NCBI GenBank assembly: GCA_947650365.1
Contig: OX393552.1
Coordinates: 18,177,851-18,241,850 of the forward strand
Reading direction: 5' to 3'
Source: Chamaelirium japonicum
Lineage: Eukaryota; Streptophyta; Magnoliopsida; Liliales; Melanthiaceae
Length of the DNA stretch: 64,000 nucleotides
Under the pieces are notes generated by a model. That model made no database searches, had not been told where the DNA came from, and saw nothing but the letters and a program-made list of their open reading frames with translations. Position 1 is the first letter of the stretch, and every line of letters begins with the position of its first letter. Of the stretch, positions 36,777-63,018 are shown piece after piece. The position numbers were made by a program, and so were the translations under genes.

Positions 36777-37499
36777 TGTTAATGTACATAGAACCCGACA
36801 GTGGTCCTTCGGATCATCCGCTATCTACGGGACACCATCACTCGTTCGCTACTTTTTTCCTCCACCTCTCCGCTAGTATTGCGCCCCTACTCCAATGCAG
36901 ACTGGGCAGGAGATGTTGCTACTCGCCGCTCTACCACTGACTACTGTGTATTCATTGGTGACTTATTTCTTGGCCACAGTAAGAAACATGAGTACGTTGC
37001 TCGCTCCAGTACCAAAACCGAATACCGAGCTATTGCTTCCTCCACCGCAAAAATTGTCTGGCTTCGTCGCCTACTCCTTGACCTGAGAGTTGTGATATCC
37101 GGACCCACACCTCTCTTCTGTGACAACCAGAGTGCTATTCAGATTGCCAGCAATCTGTTTTTTCACAAGCAGACAAAACATATCTAGGTTGACTGTCACT
37201 ATATCCACCAGGAGTTTCTCACCCACACCATCTCTTTGCCATTCATTCAATCGACGGAACATACTGCTGATTTTCTCACAAAGCCCCTTACGATTGCACG
37301 CTTTTGGTATTTTATCAGCAAACTCTCGGTATATGATCCACCGTGAATTTGAGGGAGAGTATTAATGTATAGAGATGGATTAGATTCTATGTACAATTGG
37401 GCCGGGTTACTAGTGTAGTGATGTACATATATATTAGGCTTAGTCCCTCAATGAAAAGTAAATTCATTCTCTCCAAACCCTAGTTGTCATCTCCTAACA
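36777..37499 (+). mobile_element. Short-LTR Copia remnant: LTR start, RNase H end and 3' LTR (fossil)
   Basis: Only the end of a Copia element remains. It holds an RNase H region (YSNADWAGDVATRRST, then the block CDNQSAIQIASN), then a 3' LTR of 140 bp at 37,360-37,499. The left margin carries the LTR-start phrase tgttaatgtacatag at 36,777, joined directly to the pol end. That implies one large internal loss. It belongs to the same family as the elements at 42.7 kb and 53.5 kb and is broken. Confidence 0.75.
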
Positions 37500-38650
37500 T
37501 TAACAAAAGCTTGGCTCTATACTCGGACTCAATCTTGGTGGGTTAGAGTTTGGTTGATGATTGTGATAATCACATGGATGCTCGGTTCGATTCTTGATAA
37601 TCTCAGCATGCTGATATGTTTCTTGATATAATGACGCCATTCAGCCATCCAGTTTTCCTTCCTGACGGTGCCATTCACCTGTCAAGGATGGGTGCAATGG
37701 ACGGCTGTGATCAGGTGCCACATCTCGATCGGGAAGGATGGCTGAAAAGCATTTTCCTTGATATTTCAACAGGAAATAATGCATATTATCATTTTTGTAT
37801 TGTTTTTTACAAATATGAAACCACATACAGATGATTCTCAGTTTTTTTTTGTTAGTTTTTTACAATTCAGTCCTTTCATGTGCAGTGGGAGAAAAATAAT
37901 AAGAGTAAGGTGTGAAGCGCAAATCAAACATCATCCTTCTACAGGCTTTATACTAGACCTGCACAAAAAAGCCAAAGTTCCAATGAGACATTTTTGTGTG
38001 AAAATAAACTCAGAAAGAAGAGATGACATGTCAAAGAAGACACAAGCTACGACACTAATACTATTGAAAAAGGACGGATAATGACTGTCGTTTTTCAGTA
38101 CGTCATTTTTTACTGCTAAAAAATATATGTTGACCGTCGTTTATTAAAAGGCGAACTTTGTCCATCGTTTATTTATGTAGTTTATTCATCAAATTGGTGT
38201 GGTGTTTAAGGGAACAATGTTGATTAATGGGTACTTACAGGTTAAGAACAATAAACACTCAAAATAGAAAAAAAAAATCAGAAAACTGAGCTTTCGAAAC
38301 AAATCAACAAGGAAATGACAAGTTCGCTAATTATGTCGATTAAAAGGAAAGGAAGATAGCATCATATCATGAACAAAAGCAATTTAAATATGATAAGAAA
38401 GAGATCGAAAAGTAAATTGTCAACCGGCAATCTAGAATATAAATATTTACTAACTAAACTTCAGTTATTCAGAATAATGAAGATTAGTGAATATGGAATA
38501 CCAACGGCCTAATCATAAACTCGTGATTCATGTTTTCCGGTTCCAATTAAAGTGATCGTTTGGAAGTAAGGACTTCCGCTAGGGTATGGATGCCGATAAT
38601 CCATCTAGAAGTCCCAATTTATCACAAGAATTTGAAATAAAGATTATTAT
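37500..38650. other. No gene seen
   Basis: AT-rich DNA with short frames only. No domain, repeat pair or element end was recognised. Confidence 0.3.
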
Positions 38651-41490
38651 ACCCAAAGAGAGGTTGAGATCGGTTTCTTTTATTTTTCCTTTTGTTCTTG
38701 TTACATCACGTTTTGGTACATCACGTTTTGGTCCATTGCAAGCCATTAACCTCCGTCATCATCCGTCATTAGAACCTCCATCTGAACTTTAAATCCATCC
38801 GAAACCCTATCATACCTTGTCTGAAATCATTCAAACTTGGTCCTAAAGAAGTCTCTCAAAATCCTAGACACTTCCTTGCAAAAAGTCCCAATTTTTAGGA
38901 TCGAATTCAACCCTAATAACAAAGAAGTCTGAATCGTGAAACACAGTCTAGATCTGGTAATTCCCTGATCTTTCCATATCTAACGGTCTGATCAATCCGA
39001 AAGTTATACACAACCTTCCTGACATCAATAAAAACCTACCTAGCAAGTTTCGTCGCAATTCGGAAAACTGAACTTAGTTAAAAAAACAAAAATACCCCTC
39101 TACTATCCTGAAATTTTGCACGTTCCCAAACCCTTAATTCTTCTTTTAGAGTGGGAATCATGATTTTCTATGACCCCTAGTTCGTCCTGCATCAAATTTG
39201 GTATCAGAGCTCCTGTCATGATGTCCTATCATCATGACCGGTCCTCCCATTCGCTCACATCATGGCGCGAGGCTTTTATATTCATTTCATTCCATTGACA
39301 CATAGGTCTACCACAAAATCCTTAAGCAAAACAAGGATTACTCCCCGCACCTCTTTCACTCTCCAAAGACATGATCAAAACTCTAATTTTGTCCCTCATT
39401 GAAGAACAAGCCAATTCACTAGGCTTGCTCACCAAACTGTTGTAGAACCAGAGGATTCTGAGTTCGACACTTGCACTGTTCTCGATGACATCGAGGGTGA
39501 ATTCGCGTTGCGGCAATTACAGAAACATGAGATTGTCAAACACCAGAAATAGGAGATGGCATGGAGCCGGTTGAGTTCCTCTGATCCTTATCTAGTAAAA
39601 GGCCTCTGTCTCCTGTGGAGTCTCCATCAACGATCTACCCGCCCCAGTGCCTCTAGTACGGTGCCACCATCAGAGAAGTTCCTATTACCTCTAGAGCTTT
39701 TACATCCAGCAGTACCTTGATGGAGCCTTTAGTGGAGCTACCCACTACATATGAGCTGCCACCAATGGAAACTCCGTCTTCAGTAGAGACTTCTCTACAT
39801 CTAGTAGCACTTGTACTTTCAGCGGACCTTCCACCACTAGTGGAGAGTCTGTCTGCAGTGGAGCTTCCAACAACCATAGAACATACACCACGAGTAGACC
39901 CTCCTCCTGAGGAGACTCCACCTACTATGGAAATTCCACTACCTGAGGAGTTTACGCCCCTAGATGATCTTCTACCCACTGCAGCACTTCCAATAGAGCC
40001 TCTGTCTCTGGTGAGCTTCCAATGGCCCTTTCGCCGACTTTGTTGGAGCAGTTGTTGCCAGTCCAACCGCTTCTTGTAGTTGAACAACAGTTGCAAGTTG
40101 GAACGTACCTTCGTTTGAGTTTTTTTTCTGCGATTTGCTACAACAGATTCAAATGTAGATTTTCTACAATATACATTCAGACTTCTCTAGAGTTCTACTT
40201 CTAGTTGGTGTTGTCTGACACCTCAACTATTTTGTGTGGGACCTAGGGATCGACTTCATAGCTTGCAATTCGTCTTTGGATCTCCATCATCAGTTTTTGA
40301 TCATCAGTTGATCTGCTGCTTGTCAGGTACCACTTAGTACTCGAGGGCGAGTTCCACGCAGCGGAAACGTATGATGGGATTTGAGTACACCCAGAGCATG
40401 GATGTGGAGTTTTTACCGTTGGATCATCTATATTGTGTGTTTCCATCGTTGGATCTTCCTGCAGATGACTATTTACCGTCAGATTGCCCGGATGAAGACT
40501 GTACATCGAAGGAGTCACTAGATCTGATTTATGAGACCTCTAGCAGATTCAGGGCAATAGATTTACCTAAAAAAGTATTATTATTTAATTTTATTAGTGT
40601 TTATTTTTATTTATTTAGTATTTTCGTCCTTTTAATTAGCCTAAATTTTGCAAATGTTAAAACCAACTTATAATGGTCGTATGAGAGTTTTAAGGTGTCC
40701 TAGCCCTTTACTTTGTCAAAACCCAACTTATAGGGTTGTAGGGGTAGTTTTAGGAGTCTCAATCCTTTATTTTGTTAGACTACAACTCCTATGTGTTCAT
40801 GTATTACTTGGGGTCTATAAAAGGACCCCCAAACCTCCCATTTATTCCCTACGAAACATAATTGCTGATTTGTGTCTATTTGCTTCTCGTGAGAGGATTT
40901 GAGAGCATGAGGCTCGCCGGTGGCAGTGATAGATCGGCTATCACTGGCGAGAGGTTAGGATCGGTATCTTTTTTTTTTCTTTTTTTGTTCTTGTTACATC
41001 CTGCTTCAATTCATCAACAATTATTCTTCTCCCTCCTCATCACGTTCACACCAATAATCCCTTGCCAACCATTAACCTCCATAATCATTCACCATTAGAA
41101 CCCTAGAAATACCTCCAGCTAAACTTTAAATCCGTCCAAAACCCTATCATACCTTGTTCAAAATCCTTCAAAGTCAATCCTAACGAAGCCCCTTTAAACC
41201 CTAGACAGTCCCATACAAAAAGTCCCGATTTGTAGTATCTAATTCAACCCTAATATCGAAGAATTTCTAAATCTGGAAACACACACTAGATCTGGTAATT
41301 CCTTGATCTTTCCACATCCAGCGGTTCAATCCATCCGAAACTTATACACAACCTTTCTAACACCCATACTTACCCACCCACCAGATGAAAATTTTCCTCC
41401 ACTACCCCGAAATTCTACACCTTCCAAAACCCTAAATTCTTTTTCTAGAGCGAGAATCATGCTTTTGTAGGACCCCTAGTCTGTCTTGCA
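38650..41490 (+). mobile_element. Non-autonomous LTR retrotransposon (LARD-like, fossil)
   Basis: Two direct repeats, about 38,650-39,191 and 40,880-41,490, share phrases such as ccctatcataccttgt, agatctggtaattcc and tatacacaacctt. A primer site, tggtatcagagc, lies at 39,199-39,210. The interior of about 1.6 kb shows no protease, reverse transcriptase or integrase. It carries a Pro/Glu-rich repetitive reading (39,717-40,079) with PxxVELP-type units. A TATA-like tctataaaagg lies near 40,812. The left LTR seems to lack the promoter part seen on the right. Broken. Divergence is high, so it is older than the Copia insertions. Confidence 0.6.
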
Positions 41491-41964
41491 TAAATCCCCC
41501 CTCCCCACATTGAAACTAGTCTATATACACGGTATTTAAGGAAAAAAAAGAAGAAAAAAAACACGATACAAAAATTGATAAAGAGATCCTCAAATAGCAT
41601 AAGCATAACATCAACTAAAATTTCTAATAGCAATGATAGAGTGTAAAGACTTGTAATATCTTGGTTAGAAACTTAAATAATAACCTTACAAAACTTAAAA
41701 TATTAGGTCTAGCATTGTCGAGGGTAAATTTTATATTGAGCTTTGCACGTATATTGTCGAAAGCACTCCAATTGTGTTTTGGAATGAACCAAGATTGGAA
41801 AAGATTTGAACAAATATAGGCTTGCTGATGAACTTAGATTTTGACCAAAGCTAGGGTTTTGGAGGGTTGTTTAGGTAAGAAAGCAAGTTGGGATGTTTTG
41901 GTAGGCTCTTAAGTAGTGGGGAGGAAAAAAGTCAAAGAATGCAACAAAAAAAGAAATAATATGG
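41491..41964. other. No gene seen
   Basis: AT-rich DNA without a recognised feature. Confidence 0.3.
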
Positions 41965-42170
41965 GTTTTAAACAGGGCGCCCTAGGCACACATGGCCTAG
42001 GCGCACCTGCACCTCAAGGGGCCTAGGCGCACATGGCCTAGGCTCAAGGGGCCTAGGCACACATGGCCTAGGCGCACTTGCACCTCAAGGGGCCTGGGCG
42101 CTTCGTATGCGAGGTGCCAGGTTGATCATTAAGGAGCTTGTTAAGCCTAGGCGCGCTTTTAAATGCTTAG
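41965..42170. repeat. ggcctaggcgc repeat block, hAT-like
   Basis: Phrases ggcctaggcgcacatggcct and cacctcaaggggcctaggc alternate several times. The margins ttttaaacagggcgcc and the inverted ggcgcgcttttaaa suggest inverted ends. The word cctaggcgc is shared with the hAT-like element at 55.7 kb, so it may be a diverged relative. Confidence 0.45.
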
Positions 42171-42650
42171 AGCACGGGACCACGAGGACCAAGATCATAG
42201 GTCCATGATGGCTGTATAATACAAAGATTGTTGTCGCAGTAGTCGGGGGTGCCGAACACAAGTGGGGGAAGAGGAGCAAAAATATTGCCTTGAATTCTCG
42301 CTTGGGATCTAGGTTTCTCCTCTAGGGCTTCACATTGTCACTCTTTGTTGAACCACACTTTGTTGCCAGTTGACTTCGTCAGAGGGTCTCTTCAGTCTAC
42401 AGTCCTACATTGTTTTACCGTTGTCTGTGGTTTTCTTAGCCATCAACACTACCAGTTGAGACTTTTTGTCCTGTTTTGACTGTGGTCATGTGTCCTTTCA
42501 GTTCGATTGTGAACTCGGTACTTCGGTCACCCATTTTCATTACTTCTCTATGTATACGCTGTCTCTCAGTGTTCCTCCTTTTCGGTCGATGAACCTGCCA
42601 TTCTTTGAATAGCTGGACCGTCTTTCTCAGTGAAGGGAGATGTTCAAGAT
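42171..42650 (-). other. Unassigned sequence, interrupted by the Copia at 42,651
   Basis: On the minus strand a frame ending at 42,436 reads LPSLRKTVQLFKEWQVHRP, KRRNTERQRIHREVMKMG and STEFTIELKGHMTTV. I do not recognise the family. The sequence beyond the Copia (47,466-47,560) also has an open minus frame (LGIDLQLIKQAEDLKMGH), so the insertion may have split one decayed coding region. Identity unknown. Confidence 0.25.
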
Positions 42651-42791
42651 TGTTAGGAGATGACGGCCAGGGTTTGGAGAGGAATAGAATGCATTCCATT
42701 GAGGGACTCAAGCCCAATATATATACATGTATCACTAAACAATCCGACCCGACTATACAGTAAACCCGACCCATCTATATGTACATTAACA
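42651..42791 (-). repeat. Short-LTR Copia 3' LTR
   Basis: 141 bp, tgttaggag...cattaaca as read on the plus strand. Confidence 0.9.
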
Positions 42792-45700
42792 CTCCCCCTC
42801 AAATTCACGGTGGATCATGAACCGAGAGTTTGCCTAGAAAATGCTGGAAGCGAGCAATCGTCAGGGGCTTCGTCAGAAAATCAGCAGTCTGCTCCGATGA
42901 GGAAATGAAAGGCAGGGAGATGGTGTGGTCGAGAAACGCCTGGCGAACATAATGACAATCAACTTCAATATGTTTTGTTCGCTCATGGAAGACCGGGTTG
43001 CTCGCAATCTGAATAGCACTCCGGTTGTCACAGAAGAGAGGGGTGGGCCCGGATATCACCACTCCCAAGTCGAGCAGAAGGCGGCGAAACCAGACAATCT
43101 CGGCGGTGGTGGAAGCCATAGCCCGGTATTCGGCTTCGGTGCTGGAGCGAGCAACAGACTCCTGCTTCTTGCTGCGCCACGAAATCAGTGAATCACCCAG
43201 AAACAAACAGTATCCTGTAGTAGATCGACGAGTGGCTGCATCTCCTGCCCAATCTGCATCGGAGTAGGCACGCAGCACCAACGGAGAGGTGGAGGGAAAC
43301 AGTAGTGAACGGGTGATGGTGCCCCGGAGGTAGCGGATAATCCGAAGAACAGTTGCATAGTGTACTGACCGTGGAGCCTGAACAAACTGACTGACAATGC
43401 CAACTACATGGGCAATGTCTGGCCGGGTCATGGTGAGATAGACGAGCATCCCAACCAGCCTCTGGTAGCAGGAGACATCCGGGAGCGGCTCACCATCTGT
43501 AGCGAGAAGCTTCAAATTGAGCTCCATGGGTGTATCAGCAGTGCGTGTGTCAGTAAGAGCAGCATCAGCAAGAATGTCGGAGATGTACTTCTGCTGGGAG
43601 ACCAACAGACCACGAGCTGACCGGGCAATCTCAAGGCCCAAAAAGTAGCGAAGAGAGCCCAGATCTTTCATCTCAAACTGACTCTGGAGGTGCCGCTGGA
43701 GAGAGGCGATGGTGGCACTGTCATCCCCAGTGATGATCATATCATCCACATAGAGGAGAAGAACTGCAATGCCCTAACTGGAGGAGCGAGTGAACAAGGC
43801 ATAGTCGGAGTGACGCTCAACAAACCCGGCGGCCAGAACTGCACTGCGAAATCGCTCAAACCAGGCACGAGGGGCCTGCTTGAGCCCATAGATGGCTCGG
43901 CGCAAACGACACACGTGCCCTGGAGGAACTGAAATGCCCGGAGGAGGAGCCATGTAGACTTCCTCGGAGAGATCACCGTGGAGAAACGCATTGGTGACAT
44001 CCATCTAATGGAGAGGCCACCCTCGAGCAGCTGCCACAGCTAAGAGGGTGCGCACAGTAGTCATCCGAGCAACTGGAGCAAACGTCTCCTCATAGTGTCA
44101 ATCCCATACTCCTGGGAGAAGCCACGAGCAACGAGGCGAGCCTTGTGCCGCTCAATGGATCCGTCAGGTCGAGTCTTGACCTTAAATATCCACTTGCAGC
44201 TAACAGGCACCACCCCGGAGGGACAAGGCACCAACTCCCAGGTCTTGGTCCGCTGAAAAGCCTCAAGCTCAACTGACATGGCCTGCCGCCACTCTGGATG
44301 TAACGCTGCCTCACGGTACGATTGGGGCTCCCGATGGATGTGTATAGCAGTAAGAAAAGCCTGAAAGGATGATGAATAGGAGACACTGGCAGAGTAGCCA
44401 GAAGAGTCAGTAGAGTCAGAAGGAAAAGCAGAGTAGCCAAACCTGTCAGGAGAGTAGTCATATCTGTCAGGAGGGTGATGTTCGCGCGCCGGGTAGCGCC
44501 GAACAGCAGCAGGATCCACGACCGGGGAGGAGGGGGCAGCAGCATCAGGCGAGGGAGTACCAGTGTGAACCGACTCTGGAGGAGGAGCTGCAGACCGATG
44601 TACATAGACACGAGTAACAGGTGGTGGTGGAGGTGGTGGTGGTGAGGGAGACTGAGGAGGTGGTGGTGGTGGTGGAGGTGGCGGGGAAGATGGAGGTGGA
44701 GTAGGCGTGGGTGGGGCAACAGAAAACGGGGGTAGAACGGGGATGTGGATAGGTGATGAAGGCGAGGAGGGTGACGCAGGAGGCAAGGAAATATCCCTAG
44801 ACTCAGGAGAAAAGTACGGGACATCCTCAACAAAGGAAACGTGACAGGAGACACGGATCCGGCGAGCCAAAGGATCGTAACAACGATACCCCTTGTGCTC
44901 CCGACTGAGCCCCAAGTGAACACACCGAACAGATCTCGCAGAGAGTTTGGTGCGCTCATGGGGAGGAAGAAGAACGAAGCACGTGCAGCCAAATGTGCGA
45001 AGAAGAGAGTAGTCAGGTGGGCTGGAGTAGAGGCGCTCGTATGGGGTGGCACCGGACAGAGCAGATGACGGAGTAATATTGATGAGGTGGACAGCCGTCA
45101 TGACAGCTTCAGCCAGTAAGAGTGAGGAACAGATGCAGAGAGGAGCAGGCTCGTGCGGTCTCAAGGACATGACGATGCTTGCGTTCGGCAACGCCGTTCT
45201 GCTCATGGGTGTGGGGACAGGACTGCTGGTGAAGAGTGCCGTGAGATTGAAGAATCTTACGCATCTCGGAGGAGAGATACTCCTTGGCACAATCAGACCG
45301 AAAGGTCTTAATGCGCCGACCAAACTGAGTGTGTATCATAGTGGTGAATCTCCTAAAGATGTGAGGGACTTCAGACCGATAACGCATAAGATAAACCCAG
45401 GTGCATCTAGAGTAGTCATCGATAAAATACACATAGTACATGTAACCCGAAATGGATGCAACAGGTGCAGGACCCCAAATGTCCGAATGTACTAAATCAA
45501 ATAAAGCATCAGATTGGGAAGCACTAGCAGAGAATGGAAGAGCTAGATGCTTTGCTAGTCTACAACCCGTACAAACAGAGAGGGGAGAAGGACGCTCGAC
45601 CCAAAGCGCCCGAACGGAATACGCTTTTGAGTCGATCACTCGATATATGACCTAACCTTCTGTGCCACATGTCGGCATCGGAGGTAACAGACATGACAGA

Positions 45701-46144
45701 CGCAACAGAAACGGAAGACACATGGAGATGGTCCAGCTGGTAAAGTCCTCCTGCTCTACGGCCCAGCCCAATCCTCTGACCCGTCCGTGAATCATGCACA
45801 ACACAAACAGAAGGGGTGAAGGTGACAGTCAGGCCAGAGTCGCAAAGAGAACTGATAGAGATCAGATTAATGTTAAGACGGGGGGCATGATGGACATGGG
45901 GTAGGGTCAGGCGACCAGAAGGGCCAGAGGTAGTAGTGACGGATCCATATTGCGGAATAGGGACGAGAGTCCCATCCGCAGTGCGAACCTCCTGGTGGGT
46001 GGTAGTGGGAGAACAGTCAGTGAGGACAGTGGAGTCAAAGGTGAGGTGACAGGAGGCACCCAAGTGGAGAAGTAGTACCCGGAGTGGCAGAGAGATTGTG
46101 AGCTGTCGAAGAGCTGGTGGAGGCGAGGTACCGAAGCAGTAATT

Positions 46145-46325
46145 CCTCAAAGCGCTGGAGGCGGTCGGAGTAAGACCGAGACTGAGCAGAAGTACCCGGA
46201 GTGGCAGAGAGACCGTGATCTGTCGAAGAGCTGGTGGAGGCGAGGTATCGCAACAGTAACTCCTCAAAGCGCTGGAGGCGGTCGGAGTAAGACCGAGACG
46301 GAACAGGAGTGGTGGCAGGCGATGC
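46145..46325 (-). repeat. 117-bp in-frame duplication in the Copia gag-like region
   Basis: The word agcgctggaggcggtcgg recurs at 46,151 and 46,268. The repeat encodes a 39-residue unit containing SRSYSDRLQRFEELLLRYLA in both copies. Confidence 0.75.
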
Positions 46326-46574
46326 TGGAGTAGGGAGATCAGCAGCAGCAGCAGCAGTCTCACCATCATGGCGGAGGAGACCCTGACGACGTCCACAGTC
46401 AACTGATGTGGTGGAGGGACGTGGCCCGAGAATACCATCAAAACGAGGAGACGGAGGGACTCGGCGATCAGCGACGGTGTGCAGGCAGTATGGGAGCCGA
46501 GAGATGCTGTAGGAAGCCATATCTCTGAAGTACGGGGGCGAACCGGCACAAGGAATGTCTGAGGCAGTCCGTAC

Positions 46575-47310
46575 AGAGGAGACGGGCAGTTCGGTACAGA
46601 GGAGAAGGTGGGGCGGTGGGGCTTCAGGAGGTGCAGGAGCTGGCGGGGTTGCAGGGGAGGGGGCGGGTGGGCGAAGGTTAGGGGTGGGGGGGGGCGATCG
46701 GGTGGAGGAGGGGGGTCGGGGGGGTGATCGGGTGGAGGAGGGGGGGCCGGCGAGGGGCTGTAGGGCGGAGGAGGGGGCCGGGGGGGGTGGGCGGGTGGAG
46801 GAGGGGGGCTGGCGGGGTGGTCGGGTGGAAGAGGTGGGGCCGGCGGGGGGCTGTAGGGCGGAGGAGGGGGCCGGGGGGTGGGCGGTGAGAGAAGGGGGGT
46901 CGGCGGGGTGGTCGGGTGGAGGAAGGGGGGGTCGGGGGGTGGAGGAAGGGGGGTCGGGGGTGGAGGAGGGGGGGACCGGGGGCAGTCGGGTGGCAGAAGG
47001 GGGGTCGGGGGGTGGAGGAGGGGGGGGGGGGTGGGCGGGGGCCGGCGGCTGTCGGGTGGCGGAAGGGGGGGGCCGGGGGCAGTCGGGTAGCAAAAGGGGG
47101 TCGGGGGGGTAGCGGAAGGGGGGGGGGGGGCGGTGGAGGAGGGAGATCGGGCGGCGGAAGTGGGGGCCGGTGGAGGCGGGAGGTCGGGCGGCGGCTGTAG
47201 GGGGGCTATCGGGCGGCGAAAAGGGGGGCCGGTGGAGGAGGGAGGCCGGACGGGGAGGTGCTGCCGGAGGGGGGAGGACCGTCGTCGTCGTTGCCGCGCG
47301 GGAGAACCCT
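46575..47310 (-). repeat. GC-rich proline-coding leader of the Copia
   Basis: About 700 bp of gggggg, cgggtggaggagg and gccgg words lie between the primer site and gag. One minus frame reads almost only Pro, Ser, Thr and Ala, for example PPSSTRPP repeats. The related element at 53.5 kb has only a short GC-rich stretch in the same place. Confidence 0.65.
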
Positions 47311-47325
47311 AGAGCTCTGATACCA

Positions 47326-47465
47326 TGTTAGGAGATGACGGCTAGGGTTTGGAGAGGAATAGAATGCATTCCATTGAGGGACTCAAGCCCAATATATGTA
47401 CATGTATCACTATACAATCCGACCGACTATACAGTAAACCCGACCCATCTATATGTACATTAACA
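47326..47465 (-). repeat. Short-LTR Copia 5' LTR
   Basis: 140 bp, matching 42,651-42,791. The initiator tRNA-Met primer site (tggtatcagagc on the minus strand, 47,314-47,325) is directly adjacent. Confidence 0.9.
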
Positions 47466-47724
47466 AAGATATCAATAAGGTGACCCATTTTTAGGTCTTC
47501 AGCTTGCTTAATGAGTTGCAGATCGATTCCCAACCGACCTGCTTGCATGCCGACCTAGCACTTTTCTTCCTTCTTCCTCTGCAAGCTCTATGTGCGTAAC
47601 CCACCTTGAGATGGAGAGAGAAAGAGGGGTGAAGATAAATATAATTCCCTTATACCAATGTCTTGTCTTTTAATTTTGGCATATAAAATAAAGGGAAGTA
47701 AATAAAAGATTTATATTTTTTTGG

Positions 47725-47809
<85 letters not shown>

Positions 47810-48767
47810 TGTTGTGTGGTACCTCAGCAAACTCTATGCACCTTGCCTTGAGTTGGAGAGAGAGAGAGTTGTTGAAATATATATAATACCCTTTTATACA
47901 TTTGTTTTTCATCTTCTTATTGTGGTTTTCTTACTCGCAGGTGAACACACCTCGTTGTATGCTTTTATATACTTGGCCTTGAGGCCTAAATAAAATTGTG
48001 CCTAGCCTTTTGGCTTTCTCCCCATGGTTGTCTTTATGTGCTATTATAATAATAGCATCCAAGGAATTAAATCTCGAAATATGCCACAAAATTTTGCAAA
48101 ATATTTTCGTTTCTCAAAACACCGAAACATAATATTCCATCTGAAATCTGCCACTTTTTCCTCCCGCTAAACAAAAAGCCCGATATTTCACGAAATTTCA
48201 CATGAAATATCTTGACTTTTAATAGTTTCCGATGTGGGTCCAAAATTCAAATTTTAAATCCTTGATAGGATCAACTCTTCCAATAGCGTCAAATCAAAGT
48301 TATTTTCTTTCATTATTCTTCATACATTGATATACATGAAAGGATTGTCGAAGTGTAAACATAGGCACCATTTGTTTCTCCAGTATGTTTCAAGAATAAA
48401 AGCATTTCAAGAGGGATCTGCATGGGTTCTACTGATTAGAATTGAAATTAAAACAATTAAAATGGAACAAATCTGGAGGGAAGCAAAATCTAACCTGCTG
48501 CACACCATCAGTCAGACGAACACCAGAAGAAAACAATTTATGAATATGCCAGATAAGCAGATGGATTCTTTGAACAGCAACACGGGCCGAGATAACGCTT
48601 ACGCTCTTTAAGAAATCCCTTTCCTATGAATTTGATGGGACACAGAATTGATACAGAATCATGGACATATGAGGAGCACAGCATGGTTGTCGAATTCCAC
48701 ACTACCTTGTCTTAATACTCTTAAGATTTGCTGCACTAAAAAGGCTACAGACATGGCATGTCAGATC
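47466..48767. other. Cactin 3' flank; no gene seen
   Basis: Holds an imperfect duplication of about 80 bp (near 47,570-47,670 and 47,822-47,900, with gcaa(g/a)ctctatg and cttgag(a/t)tggagagag) on either side of a CT microsatellite. The rest, up to the cactin stop codon, has no supported frame. Part of 48,300-48,767 is probably the cactin 3' untranslated region. Confidence 0.4.
47728..47804. repeat. (CT)n microsatellite
   Basis: A CT tract of about 77 bp. It produces false Leu-Ser and Arg-Glu frames. Confidence 0.95.
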
Positions 48768-62419
<13,652 letters not shown>

Positions 62420-63018
62420 CTGTATAGTCGATGACAAAGTTCAAACTGTCAGCATACAAAAAAATGAGGATCTTATATCAATTTTTCAAACAATAAAGAC
62501 AACGTTATAAACCACTTATAAAACAAACCCAGGGACAGGGCAAGCTTAATTTTATTACAATGACATCAGCAGGCATCATTAATATAAACATATAACAGCA
62601 TAAAAATGATCTAAATGAAAAGCCAAAAAGTAATAGAATTTCCTGAGCCAAGTTCATATCATAAAGAAAATAATAAATGATTGTAATCTACAGATAAATC
62701 ATGCTTCGTTTCAATAAAAACAAAGCATGAAATTTTGAAACAAAAATATCAGGTCACATGTTAGCATTTTTCCATAAAACAAAACCTTAAACTCATATCA
62801 ACAATACAAGGAATTGCTAGCAGCAAGAAAGTATATGGTAGCAATCATTACTTCAATGCATTGGAAAAGAGTGACTTAGACATGTGCTTGTGACCTGTAA
62901 GGCAGATCCATCACCGATGCCCTAATTAATCCCATGAAAAGTTAGAAAACAAAAAACCTAAACAGCAAAGAAAATAATTAATGTTTACAAGAACTCATAG
63001 CAACCACTCAACAAAGAA
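62420..63018. other. Probable cactin intron, nothing recognised
   Basis: AT-rich DNA upstream of the acceptor at 62,420. No further cactin exon was recognised. Confidence 0.4.

Larger units (their letters stand above)
42651..47465 (-). mobile_element. Short-LTR Ty1/Copia retrotransposon, Ale/Ivana-like (fossil)
   Basis: Full-length by structure. The LTRs are 42,651-42,791 (141 bp) and 47,326-47,465 (140 bp). The target duplication aagat lies at 42,646-42,650 and 47,466-47,470. The primer site is at 47,314-47,325. Reading leftward, a GC-rich Pro-rich leader is followed by a gag-like stretch with a 39-residue tandem repeat. Protease (GASCHLT) is near 46,050. Then come the pre-integrase domain (MWHRRLGH), integrase (about 45,600-44,850), a Pro-rich linker, reverse transcriptase (about 44,300-43,700) and RNase H (43,300-42,810, YSDADWAGD). 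Several breaks interrupt it. The LTRs differ by three substitutions and one indel (about 2%), so it is young. Confidence 0.9.

Noticed and set aside
44090-45052. Overlapping long frames antisense or out of phase to the Copia coding region (also 42,925-43,267 and 46,555-47,200)
   Set aside because: They overlap the recognised pol domains in other phases or on the other strand and show no domain of their own.
47670-47993. Ser-Leu and Arg-Glu repeat frames
   Set aside because: Produced by the (CT)n tract at 47,728-47,804.
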